From NCBI RefSeq assembly GCF_964355755.1, contig NC_092671.1:39573304-39637303 (forward strand): DNA of 64,000 nucleotides, read 5' to 3'. The notes under the pieces were generated by a model. It did no database searches, was not told where the DNA came from, and saw only the letters and a list, made by a program, of their open reading frames with translations. The stretch's first letter is position 1, and each line of letters starts with the position of its first letter. Below, one piece after another: positions 47,923 to 57,586 of the stretch. This DNA is from Antedon mediterranea. Taxonomy: Eukaryota; Echinodermata; Crinoidea; Comatulida; Antedonidae. A program made the position numbers and the translations under genes.

Positions 47923-50900
47923 TTAATAGGAATAGGATGATGAACTGGAGGAAGAGTGCCAGCTACCACCACCAGAACCACCGGAGCTGGAACTGGAATG
48001 AAAAGATGAAAATCCACCGCTTACGAAGTGTCCGCCTCCAGACACGCCGCCAGTTTGAATGTAACGTCCGTTGTGAAGGTAATTCAAACGCCCATTTTTA
48101 ATGTAACTGCGCATAAGCATCCATCTAGCGGTTCGGCCGTTTTTCCATAAGAAGTAAAAGCGACCATGACGTCTTCTATACTTGACAGGGCGCCATCTGT
48201 AACGGTGATTGCCAAACTGCAGACGGGCGTAGAAACGTCCGTGCCTCCAGTACATGGTGGCGCTTGTTCTGATCACACGTGTTCTGAATGATGAGATTCT
48301 AGCCCGATAATATCGACCATTGTGTAAGAAGTAATAGTACCCACCGCTTGTGTAGCTTCTTACTATGCTCCATCTACGACTTCTGTTACGCGCGGGCAAT
48401 GCGTACAAAATACCATTTCGTCGACGGTACGTTACTCTAATAAGGGTAGTACGCCTACCACGACGGTATTTGTAGTATAGAACATTATTTCGCATAACAT
48501 ATGGGGTGTATCGGATTCTAAACTTCATATGACGGGGATGTGTTCGATAACGGCCATGGGAAAAACTATAGTAACGGTTATTCATTCGATAAAATCTCAT
48601 CAAATGCCATCTGCGATTCCAGAGGAAGTAGTAGCGACCGTGACGTTTACGGTAGTTGACTGGTCTCCAGCTGGGTCGTCCTCTTGGTCCTCTTACAGCA
48701 TAGTAGAATTTTCCACCTCTCCAGTAAAATTGTCTTGGGTAGTTGGACTGCCTAAATATAACTTTGTTATATCGGCCATTTGACCAATAGTAGTAAACAC
48801 CTCTGCGTCTGTAAAACATAGTGAACACCCAAGTTTTACCATTCCAGTAGAACAAACGACCATGTTGTCTGCGGAATCGGACGGGTCTTAGTCGGCGTCC
48901 AAATCTGTAGTAGAGTCGGTTTCCACGCCAATAGACATGGCAAAGGCTGGGGTTAAAACGTCTCATTCGTGGCCTATATTGGGGCTGTAGATAATAACGG
49001 TTATTGAACCAGTAGTAATAGCGACCGTGGTTGTTATAGAAGTTTACAGGGCGCCAAGTGTAACGACCGTGGGATGGCCAGTAATAGTAGAATCGTCCAT
49101 GAATGCGGCGATAACGCACTGGTCGCAACATGTAACGACCACCTCGTCGGACGTAATAGTACAATCGATTATTTTTCCACATAATAAATGTGTTGCGTTG
49201 AATGTAGCCAGGGCGATATCTAACCATGTAGTGACCATTATTCCAGTAATAGTATCCACCATTGAGGTTGTAGGAAGTCACATAGTGCCAGGTGTTATTG
49301 TAAAAATAACTTAGGCGACCGTGGTGCTTTCGGTAACGAACAGTGGTCCATACGTAGCGGTTGCCCCGTCGAACACGATAGTACAAACGTCCATGTCGCC
49401 AGGAAATATTAGCTGAATAAGAGTAGGTATGGTGGTGTACATGACGGTAATGGTGGTGGTGATGGTGAAGATGATGTGTTTTGTGCACGTGTTTGGTCAC
49501 TCTTCGTACGTGATACTTGTGTTTGACGTGGTAGTGATGGTGATGACGGTGTACGATGTGTCGATGGTAAACATGCTGGTGATGGATGCGGTTCACGTGT
49601 TTGTAGACGTTTTGGTGATGGTACTTATGGTGTACTTTATAGTGGTGATGGTAATGATGGACTCGATGCCTGTGGTGCACGTGTTTGTAATGCACTATCG
49701 TGATTCGATGTGTGATTATTTTGTGGTGATGACGATGGTGCGTATGGTACACGTGATGGTGATGGTGTACGTAATGACGATGGTGTAGATGTCGGTGATG
49801 TGTAACAAGTATGTTGTGTCTTATGAGACGATGGTGGTATCTATGGTGCACGTGGTGGTAATGGTGGTGGTGATGGATGTTGTGATGGTGGTGTACATGG
49901 CGATGATGCGTTGTTAGAATATGATGATAGATGTGGCGATGGTGGAATCTATGATGAACATGGTGGTAGTGATGATAATGGTGGATGCGATGGTGATGGT
50001 GCACGTGTCGGTGGTGCGTAATTGTGATGTGGTGGTGGATGGTTCTGAGATGGTATCGGTGATGGGCGTGGTAGTAATGATGGTAATGATGTATACGGTG
50101 ATGATGGTGGATGTGACGATGATGTCTTACGTGAATGTGGTGCACAATTGTACGCAGATGGTATCTATGGTGTACGTGGTGCCGGTGGTGGTAGTGATGA
50201 ATATGATGGTGGTGATGCACATGTCGGTGGTGTGTTGTGACAATATGGTGGACAACGGTACGGTGATGGAATCGGTGGTGAGTGTGATACACGTGATGGT
50301 AATGGTGGATATGATGATGATGCTGCATGTGACGATGATGCGTTACAGTAACATGATGCAGCACGGTTCTAAGGTGATATTTATGATGTACATGGTAGTA
50401 ATGATGATAGTGGTGGATGTTGTGACGATGGTGGACATGTCGGTGATGTGTTATACGAATATGATGAAGGACTGTTTTCAAATGGTATTTGTGATGTCTG
50501 TGGTAATAATGGTGATAATGGTGGACATGATGGTGGTGATGGAGATGTCGGTGGTGTGTAACGGTCACGTGGTGATACACAGTACGTGTGTGGTACCTAT
50601 GGTGGATATGGTAATTGTGGTGGTAGTGGTGGATTCGGTGAATGTGGTGAAGATGCCTGTGATGTGTTATACGAATATGATGGTAAATGGTACGGTGATG
50701 GTATCTATGGTGGGCGTGGTAGTAGTGATGGTAGTGGTGAACGTAATGCCTGTGGTGCAGGTTTTTGTGGTGCGTAATATGAATGTGATGTACGATTGTT
50801 CGGAGATGGTATCGGTGATGAGTGTGGTAATGGTGATGGTAATGATGGATGTAATGCGTGTGGTACAGGTGTCGGTGATGAGTTATATGTATGTGATGAG

Positions 50901-53900
50901 CCACATATCGGTGGTGGTATCTGTGATGGGTATGGTAGTAGTGGTGGTAATGGTGAATGGCATGTCGATGGTGCAGATGCTTGTGGTGTACCACGTTAAT
51001 ATGGTGATAAATATGTCGGTGATGGTATCGGTGATGGGTATGATAATGGTGATGGTAATGATGGATCTGGTGGAAGTGATGGACATGTTTATGATGCAAC
51101 ACATTTATGTGGTGGTAGACGGTACGGTGGTGGTATCTATGGTGGATATGGTAGTAGTGGTGGTAATGATGGATATGGTGATAATGATGAATGTGTCTTC
51201 TGTGGATCACATTAATGTGATGTAGGACCAGACGATGATAATATCTGTGGTGAGTATGGTAATAGTGATGATAGTGATGGATATAGTGTCGATGATGTAA
51301 GTGTCGGTGATGTACTATAGTTATATAATTGTATATATTTCTGTGGTGGAATCTATGGTGAACATGGTAATGATGATGGTGGTGATGGATATAATGGCGA
51401 TGGTATCTATGTAGGTGATGGATAGTCTTGATGTGGGTAACTATATACCGAGTGATATACCTATGGTATCGATGATAGGTATGTATATAGTGGTGAATGT
51501 AATACCGATGGAAAACGTCTTTAATGTGGTTAACGGTAACATGGACATACACTATTCGTTTACGGTAATTATGGTGCACGTGGTAGTAGTGGTGGTAGTG
51601 ATGAATGTAATGCTTGTGGTATATATGACGATGGTGTGAATAAGTTATATAGTGATATACATTTCGGTGATGGTATCTATGGTGGACATGGTAATAATGG
51701 TGATAATGGTGGATGTGGTGTCGGTGGTGCAAATGACGGTGATGCACAACAGTTATATGGTGATATATGGTGCGATGGTGGTACCTGTGGTGAACATGGT
51801 AATAATGGTGGTAGTGATGGATAGCGTGACGGTGGTGGACATGCCTGTGGTGGGCAATGTGGATATGATGGTAAATGGTACGATGGATATACCGATGGTG
51901 TCGGTGGTAGTAATGATGATAATGATGGATGTAGTGACGATGGTGTAAATGACGATGGTGAATTATTTTGATATGGTGGTAGATATGGCGGTGATGGTAT
52001 TTATGGTGAACATGGTAATAGTGGTGATAATGATGAACGTAGTGGTGATGATGAAGGTGGCGATGATGTGTTATTTTAATGTGATGCCTAATATGTCTAT
52101 GGTGGTATCTGTGGTGAATATGGTAATAATGGTGATAGTGATGGTGATAATGTCTGTGGTGCAGATGACGACGATGGAGGACGTGGATATGGTGTACCAC
52201 GGTACGAAGGTGGTATCGGTGATGAACGTGGTAGTAATGATGATAGTGGTGTACATAATGCGTGTGATGTACGTGTCGGTGGTGCAGAGTGTGTATATGG
52301 TGGACTAAGAGTCGGTGATGGTATCTATGATGGACATGGTAATAATGGTGATGATGGTGTATACGGTGATGATGGTGCACGTGTTTATGGTGCACTATAC
52401 GTATATGGTGATAGAAGGTACGGTGATGATATTTATGGTGGACATGGTAGTAGTGGTGGTAGTGGTGAATACGATGGTGATGATGCACGTGTCTATGGTG
52501 GGTCACGTGGATATGATGGTAAACACGTCGATGGTGGTACCTATGGTGAATGTGATAGTAATGATGGTGGTGATGGATATGGTGATGATGGTGACGGTGA
52601 AGGTGGTGCGTTATCAAACGATGGTGATATATGATACGATGGTGGTAGCGGTGATGAGTGTGGTAATAATGATGATAGTGGTGGTGGTAATGACGATGGT
52701 GTAAGTGACGGTGATGATTTATTGTGATATGGTGTCTAATGGTATGCAGGTGGTATCTATGGTGCACATGGTGAATATGGTGATAATGATGAATAGTGTG
52801 TCGGTGGTGCACGTGCTTATGGTGATTCACACGAATATGGTGAAGGACTGTGTGAAGGTGATACCGGTGGTGAACATGATGCCGATGGTGGTAATGGTGA
52901 ATATTATGGTAATGGTGTCGGTGTCGGTAATGCGTAACATGAATATGGTGTATTATGTTACGGTGATGATACCTATTGTGAATGTGACGGTAATGGTGGT
53001 GATGGTGAATTATATGCCTATGGTATATATGCCTGTGGTGATTATAACGGAGATGATGGTACACATGACGGGTGTGGTATCGATGAGTCACGTGATAGTG
53101 ATGATGATAGTGGTGTCTTAGGTGAGTATGGTGCTTATGACGGTGTAAAGTCACGTAAACATGACGATTCTTGATAACATGATGATAGCGATGATGGGTG
53201 TGTATCAGATGCTTATATTTGTGGTGATAATGATGATGGTGAAGATGCACGTGTCGAATGCGCACCTTTGTTTTGTAGTGATGCACGTGGTGATGGTGAT
53301 GCCTATGCCTGTGTATAATATGTGTGTGCGTCAAATAATGACCATGGTTGTAATAGTAGTTGCGGCCGTTCAAATAGTAATAACGGACAATATGCCATGT
53401 TTTGTGGCCTCCGTAACCCCACCAAAAGTAGTAGCGGCCATGCACTTTTCTGTAACGGACCAGGCGCCAGGTATAGCGGTTGTTATGATACCACCGCATG
53501 TACAGACGTCCGCCACGGAATCTAAAACGAAGAGTTCCGATCGAAGGCCTAAAGTTGTAACGACCATGGTTCCAATAGTATGTGCGTCCATTGATAGTGT
53601 AATAGCGAACAATGGACCAGATATATCGGTGGCCTACGCGATGGTAGTAGTATGTGCGTCCATGATATCTTCTATATTTGACAGGACGCCAGCGGTAACT
53701 GTTTCCAACACGATAGCGTAAGTAGAGGCCATTGCTACGCCAGTAAAAATGAATCTGTCCATTTGTGCGATAGTAGGTTACACTAACGCTAGGAAGCCTT
53801 AATCTTGGGTAATATTGGTAGCGACCATTTCTGAAGATGAACATTCGTCCAAATATTCTAATATTATGAACCAAAGACCAGATGTACCGTCTTCCTACAC

Positions 53901-54513
53901 GTCTCCAGTACAAGAATCTGCCACCGGATCGTCTGAATCTCACCACTTGCCATACATATCGGCCACCTCTCCGTCGAAAGATGTACAGACGGTTGTTTTT
54001 CCACTGGAAGAATGTTTTGTATCGACGGGGACGGTAGGAGGAAGTGCGATATCTTCCATGACTCCAAAAGTACCTTCGTCCTCTAGATGTAAAGGCTCTT
54101 ACCAAAACCCATCGGTAACGGCCTCCCCAGCGCATGAAAACATAAATGCGACCACGGACTACGCGTTGTCTTTTAAGGTATCGGTTGAAGTACCGACCGC
54201 CTCTTCGCCAGCGGACATACATACGACCACCACGTCTGTAAAACCAGTAACGTACCCGGTAAATCTTTTTATAACGTCTTCTTCGTGAAGGTAGACGATA
54301 ACGTACTACCTTGGTGCGCGTATGAGTAAGTGAATACTTGTCTACGTCATCGACATTATTGGACGATTCACTCACATCTGGTCTGCTGGCGGACAGAATA
54401 TCTTTGTCGACTTTATCGACAGCATCTTCAGTTCGACTTACTGGTGCTTCGGAGAGTGAACTGTGTACTAAGACGATGCACCCAAACAGAAAAACCAACC
54501 GAATCACCGACAT
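47923..54513 (-). CDS. Giant secreted His/Arg/Tyr-rich repeat protein, gene 2 (2196 aa; family not recognised)
   Basis: Single coding exon. ATG at 54513 follows the acceptor GACAG at 54523 by nine bases (TTAAGAACC). Order: signal peptide (MSVIRLVFLFGCIVLVHSSL), acidic segment with VDKVDKDIL (compare VDKDML in gene 1), basic linker (PSRRRRYKK), four aromatic/Arg modules to about residue 405. From about 408 to 1695 are roughly 36 repeats of 36 residues of the type HHRYHHRTIYHHI and HHYHHYYHV. Six more aromatic/Arg modules follow (RYRWRPVKYRRRHGRFYF-like), then a Gly/Ser tail (SSSSGGSGGGSWHSSSSSSS). It is richer in Tyr within the His block than gene 1. No transmembrane segment is seen. Role unknown; extracellular by signal peptide. 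The Met/Val-rich frames opposite it are antisense artefacts of His codons. Confidence 0.9.
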   Translation of the reverse strand: MSVIRLVFLFGCIVLVHSSLSEAPVSRTEDAVDKVDKDILSASRPDVSESSNNVDDVDKYSLTHTRTKVVRYRLPSRRRRYKKIYRVRYWFYRRGGRMYVRWRRGGRYFNRYLKRQRVVRGRIYVFMRWGGRYRWVLVRAFTSRGRRYFWSHGRYRTSSYRPRRYKTFFQWKNNRLYIFRRRGGRYVWQVVRFRRSGGRFLYWRRVGRRYIWSLVHNIRIFGRMFIFRNGRYQYYPRLRLPSVSVTYYRTNGQIHFYWRSNGLYLRYRVGNSYRWRPVKYRRYHGRTYYYHRVGHRYIWSIVRYYTINGRTYYWNHGRYNFRPSIGTLRFRFRGGRLYMRWYHNNRYTWRLVRYRKVHGRYYFWWGYGGHKTWHIVRYYYLNGRNYYYNHGHYLTHTHIIHRHRHHHHHVHHYKTKVRIRHVHLHHHHYHHKYKHLIHTHHRYHHVIKNRHVYVTLHRHKHHTHLRHHYHHHYHVTHRYHTRHVYHHLRYNHHRHIYHRHIIHHHHHYRHIHNRYHHRNIIHHIHVTHYRHRHHYHNIHHYHHRHHVHHRYHLHTVLHHIRVNHHKHVHHRHTIHHYHHIHHVHHRYHLHTIRHHITINHHRHLHHRHYHHHYHHYYHTHHRYHHRIIYHHRLITHHLHRHHHHHIHHHHHYYHIHHRYHHRRVYHHIHVTHHRHVHHHHRIHHYHHYYHVHHKYHHRTFYHHIRIVHHKHVHHHHRIHHHHHYYHVHHRYHHRLLVHHIHTLHHRHVHHTHYVHHYHHYYHVHHRYHLRTVVHHIHVLHRRHLHHRHYHHHYHHYYHIHHRYHHRHIRHHIKITHHRHLHHHHYVHHYHHYYHVHHKYHHRHIYHHIKIIHHRHLHHRHYIHHYHHYYHRHHRYIHRTIYHHIHIAHHRHVHHRHAIHHYHHYYHVHHRYHHRTIYHHITVVHHRHLHHRHHIHHYHHYYHVHHRYHHRNVYHYITYSHHRHIYHKHYIHHYHHYYHVHHNYRKRIVYVHVTVNHIKDVFHRYYIHHYIHTYHRYHRYITRYIVTHIKTIHHLHRYHRHYIHHHHHHYHVHHRFHHRNIYNYITIVHHRHLHHRHYIHHYHHYYHTHHRYYHRLVLHHINVIHRRHIHHYHHIHHYHHYYHIHHRYHHRTVYHHINVLHHKHVHHFHQIHHYHHHYHTHHRYHHRHIYHHINVVHHKHLHHRHAIHHYHHYYHTHHRYHHRYVAHHIHITHHRHLYHTHYIHHYHHHYHTHHRYHLRTIVHHIHITHHKNLHHRHYVHHYHHYYHAHHRYHHRTIYHHIRITHHRHLHHIHRIHHYHHNYHIHHRYHTRTVYHHVTVTHHRHLHHHHHVHHYHHYYHRHHKYHLKTVLHHIRITHHRHVHHRHNIHHYHHYYHVHHKYHLRTVLHHVTVTHHRHMQHHHHIHHYHHVYHTHHRFHHRTVVHHIVTTHHRHVHHHHHIHHYHHRHHVHHRYHLRTIVHHIHVRHHRHIHHHHRIHHYHHYYHAHHRYHLRTIHHHITITHHRHVHHHHRIHHYHHYHHVHHRFHHRHIYHHILTTHHRHVHHHHNIHHHHHYHHVHHRYHHRLIRHNILVTHHRHLHHRHYVHHHHHVYHTHHRHHHKIITHRITIVHYKHVHHRHRVHHYHHHYKVHHKYHHQNVYKHVNRIHHQHVYHRHIVHRHHHHYHVKHKYHVRRVTKHVHKTHHLHHHHHHYRHVHHHTYSYSANISWRHGRLYYRVRRGNRYVWTTVRYRKHHGRLSYFYNNTWHYVTSYNLNGGYYYWNNGHYMVRYRPGYIQRNTFIMWKNNRLYYYVRRGGRYMLRPVRYRRIHGRFYYYWPSHGRYTWRPVNFYNNHGRYYYWFNNRYYLQPQYRPRMRRFNPSLCHVYWRGNRLYYRFGRRLRPVRFRRQHGRLFYWNGKTWVFTMFYRRRGVYYYWSNGRYNKVIFRQSNYPRQFYWRGGKFYYAVRGPRGRPSWRPVNYRKRHGRYYFLWNRRWHLMRFYRMNNRYYSFSHGRYRTHPRHMKFRIRYTPYVMRNNVLYYKYRRGRRTTLIRVTYRRRNGILYALPARNRSRRWSIVRSYTSGGYYYFLHNGRYYRARISSFRTRVIRTSATMYWRHGRFYARLQFGNHRYRWRPVKYRRRHGRFYFLWKNGRTARWMLMRSYIKNGRLNYLHNGRYIQTGGVSGGGHFVSGGFSSFHSSSSSGGSGGGSWHSSSSSSSYSY

Positions 54514-54828
54514 GGTTCTTAACTGTCAAAAAAATTTAAAAAAATAAAATTAAATTACTGTATGTAATATTACTAAAGTTTCGACAATATACTACTATAC
54601 TGTAGGTATACTACTGTTGCTAAGGCTACTTTTATTTACTAATACTACCACACTTAAAATACCATGCGTTTTATTATTTGTCAATACTAAATGACAGTTG
54701 CAAGCTTGAAAATACATTTGGGCATAATCGCATTTTTACTATCCGGACAAATTGTTATTATATAAAAAAAATAGTTTAATAGTGCATTTCTTTAGTTGTA
54801 AATTTAGTAGTTTAGTAGTAGTTTAATC

Positions 54829-54944
54829 ATGGATGGCGTAAATGGAGAAACAACGACTACACATCAAAGGGACGGTCAAAGGGACGGTCACATCAAAGGG
54901 ACGGTCAGTGGTATGCAATACCAAACTGCCAAACCCGAATCAAG
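54829..54944 (+). CDS. Possible short first exon opposite the 5' intron of giant gene 2
   Basis: ATG at 54829 opens 38 codons (MDGVNGETTTTHQRDG onward) ending at a good donor, AATCAAG|GTAAGTAATT. It contains a short internal repeat, AAAGGGACGGTCA. No downstream exon was found and no family is recognised. It lies in the 5' intron of giant gene 2 on the opposite strand. Confidence 0.25.
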
Positions 54945-55627
54945 GTAAGTAATTACTAAATATGATTGTACTCTAAATGACTAGACGTATTCCACTGAGG
55001 AAATAGGCCTGTAATAAATACAGTACCCTATATCCTATATTAATTAATTAAATAATAATGTAGTAGTATTGCAAGTAATCTAATAGCTTACTACTTATTG
55101 TTTTTATACAATATTTTTTGAACTAGAAAACACAAAGCTCTTCGAGGTTCCAAACGAGTTCTTATTATTTTTGGACAGAATTTGTTGTAATATACTGCAA
55201 TTTGGTGTGGACTATGTTCAATATACATAAATATCTTATGAAATTTAATTTGGCCGAAATATCTATACAATTGTGTATTACTGTGTATATAGACGCTAAA
55301 TAAGCATACATTATGTTTATATACGCCTGTATCTATCTTACTCTGCGTACACAAGTTCTAGTTAACGACCATTATCGCTTTGCAAACCAATCTAAACAAG
55401 ATATTTACTAAGAAATTTAAAATATTTATTTTCAAACTTGCGATTTGTTATTTTACTTTCTGTTTCCTAAATAAACTATTCCTGTCATCGTTTATAATTA
55501 CAATTCCAGTATATAATTGATGGCAAGGATCCTGCATAAAAAAGTTTACAATTATGTTTTCGCAGGACCCTTTTACATAAAAACATAAAACATAGCAATT
55601 ATAAATATTTGTTTTAGTTGAACTTAC

Positions 55628-55745
55628 CTATGTCAGATAGGAACCAGCAAGTTTGTCTCAGTTGATCTGTGTTCTGATAGAACTTAGTGGAAGTTCTATC
55701 ATAACTCCTGGTAAAATTGCTAATTGTTCATTTATATATGACAGG
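55628..55745 (-). promoter_or_regulatory. Core promoter and noncoding exon 1 of giant gene 2
   Basis: On the minus strand, TATA box CATATATAAATG lies at about 55742-55731, followed by AGTTATGATAGAACTTCC and the donor GACATAG|GTAAGTTCAAC (exon end 55628). The intron runs to GACAG at 54523. It matches the gene 1 first exon closely in GTTATGATAGAACTTC and the GTAAGTT(G/C)AAC donor. Confidence 0.7.
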
Positions 55746-56790
55746 GCCACTTGTTTACTTAACTTGAGTGTTGGTCTTACATTCTACGGGTAGTGTGTGG
55801 TATTAAGTGTCAAAGCAAAGAGTTCATATGCACAATTGTTTCAATAGATTTGTTTCTTGTGAAGTGATCGTTTTGATTTATATCCCCATATGTTCTTGTT
55901 AATTAATAATTATACATTTGACTTTACCACTTATATTTGGCTTTGCAAAAATTGCAAAAACGTTTCTTCAGTTCGTTTTCTGTAGAACTAATTAACCGAT
56001 AATAGGATATAGAACTGTTAATAGGTTATAGGACCGATAATAGGATACAGAACCGATAATAGGTTATAGAACTGATAATCGGATATAGAACCGTTAATAG
56101 GATACAGAACCGATAAAATACACTCACTGGCTTAATACATACATAAAATACACGCGGCACAGAAGCGGTCCACATATTTTGTGAATGTTGCGTAAAACTG
56201 TTAACATTATTGATATCATACAAATGTTACTAATCCTTGTTCTACTTATTTTGAAAATAAATGGTAGATATGATCGGAAAATAATATGAATGTGAAACAC
56301 TAGGTTTATTGTCCCATCTATTAAAAAATATAAACCTGTTTTAATGTTGACATTTGAATAAATATTTCAGTAACAGCAACAACATTTATGTACAGTATTA
56401 CAACATTCAACTGGATCATTTTTATCATAAACTTATATTAAAACACTGTTACTAAAAAAGTTTGTAGAAGTAGAGGGCGCAGTGGTGATTTTTAAAGACA
56501 AATATTCTACAAATTGAAAATAAGATTAAAACTTGTACAATCAAATGTATATAGGAACAGACACGTTAATAATTACACTAACTAGCAGAGCCTGCTTCAG
56601 AGCTTTCAGAATCGACTCATGTTTCTACTTGAAAATTAATAATTAGCAAACATTTTTTTCGGATTTTGAACCAAATAAATCATTTAAAAATATGATATCT
56701 AGAGTATACAAGAGCCTAATTGATGGTACCTTGTTGACTTGTCTCTTACCAGCATATTTGGATATGTGTACCACTTGAGGTATACAAGAT
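55746..56790. other. Divergent intergenic region between giant genes 2 and 3
   Basis: About 1 kb separates the two TATA boxes, so upstream control sequences may be shared. A tandem array of about six 20-bp units (AACCGATAATAGGATACAGA-like) lies at 55993-56117. No gene is seen. Confidence 0.5.
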
Positions 56791-56794
56791 TACG

Positions 56795-56914
56795 GGCCTT
56801 ATATAAATGACAGACCGTTGAAAGCTGGTACAAGTTTTGTTAGAACTTGGTTGTTCTAGCTTACTACAGTGAGGTAACAGCGTATTTCATAAACCGTCAA
56901 CCGGACATAAGCAG
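56795..56914 (+). promoter_or_regulatory. Core promoter and noncoding exon 1 of giant gene 3
   Basis: GGGCCTTATATAAATGACAG near 56795 resembles the gene 2 promoter (GGCC, then TATATAAATG). The presumed exon contains GTTAGAACTTGGTTGTTCTA and ends at GCAG|GTAAGAATT (56914). The intron ends at CTTTCTTTACAG (57582). Confidence 0.65.
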
Positions 56915-57586
56915 GTAAGAATTAAACTTCTCAATACTTTATGACATTTTATTTCATTTTGATTAACAAATTCGGGAACTATTATTACTAATAGAAACAT
57001 TAACAAAATACTACCAAACTGTAACTTTAAAAACATAAAATAACAAATATACTATAACCTTAGACCTAGTAATTAATATAAATATATAGAGCTTGTTGGA
57101 AATAGTAACTAATGCATTGCACATTTTAAATAGTGAATGACTTAATACACATACAGAACAATGATAACGTAACAGACTTACATCATTTTGATTCAAATCT
57201 GTTGTTTGAGGGGCGGGTGAGAAATGTGTTTTTGTTTTTTTTATTGCTTTTTTTAATGCATGGAAAAATAATAGTGGTGTTTTGAAAAAAAAATACCAAT
57301 AAAAGATTTACAATATTAGCTACTCTGTATGAACGAAAATTCCCTCGTATTTTTTTTTTAAAAGGAGCCAAACTATTCATGTGCAAAATGTATTAAAAAA
57401 TATTTAAGGAGATTATTTAAAAAAAACTGTTCGTCATTTTCGTGAAATTGGTGATGGTTGACGATATTTAAATACGTACTTTTACGCCGAATATTCAAAA
57501 GTTTATCATTCAGTTATCTCAATTATGAATTAAAATTAATAAAAAGATATCATCAATTTGCTAATGTTTTCTTTCTTTACAGAACC

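Noticed and set aside
49429-53721. Met/Val-rich plus-strand frames opposite giant gene 2
   Set aside because: Same antisense effect of His codons; the minus-strand protein has signal peptide, modules and promoter.
57458-57586. Upstream start for giant gene 3
   Set aside because: The segment ends in a polypyrimidine acceptor (CTTTCTTTACAG) and lacks a signal peptide; ATG 57587 has one and matches the gene 2 context AACC-ATG.
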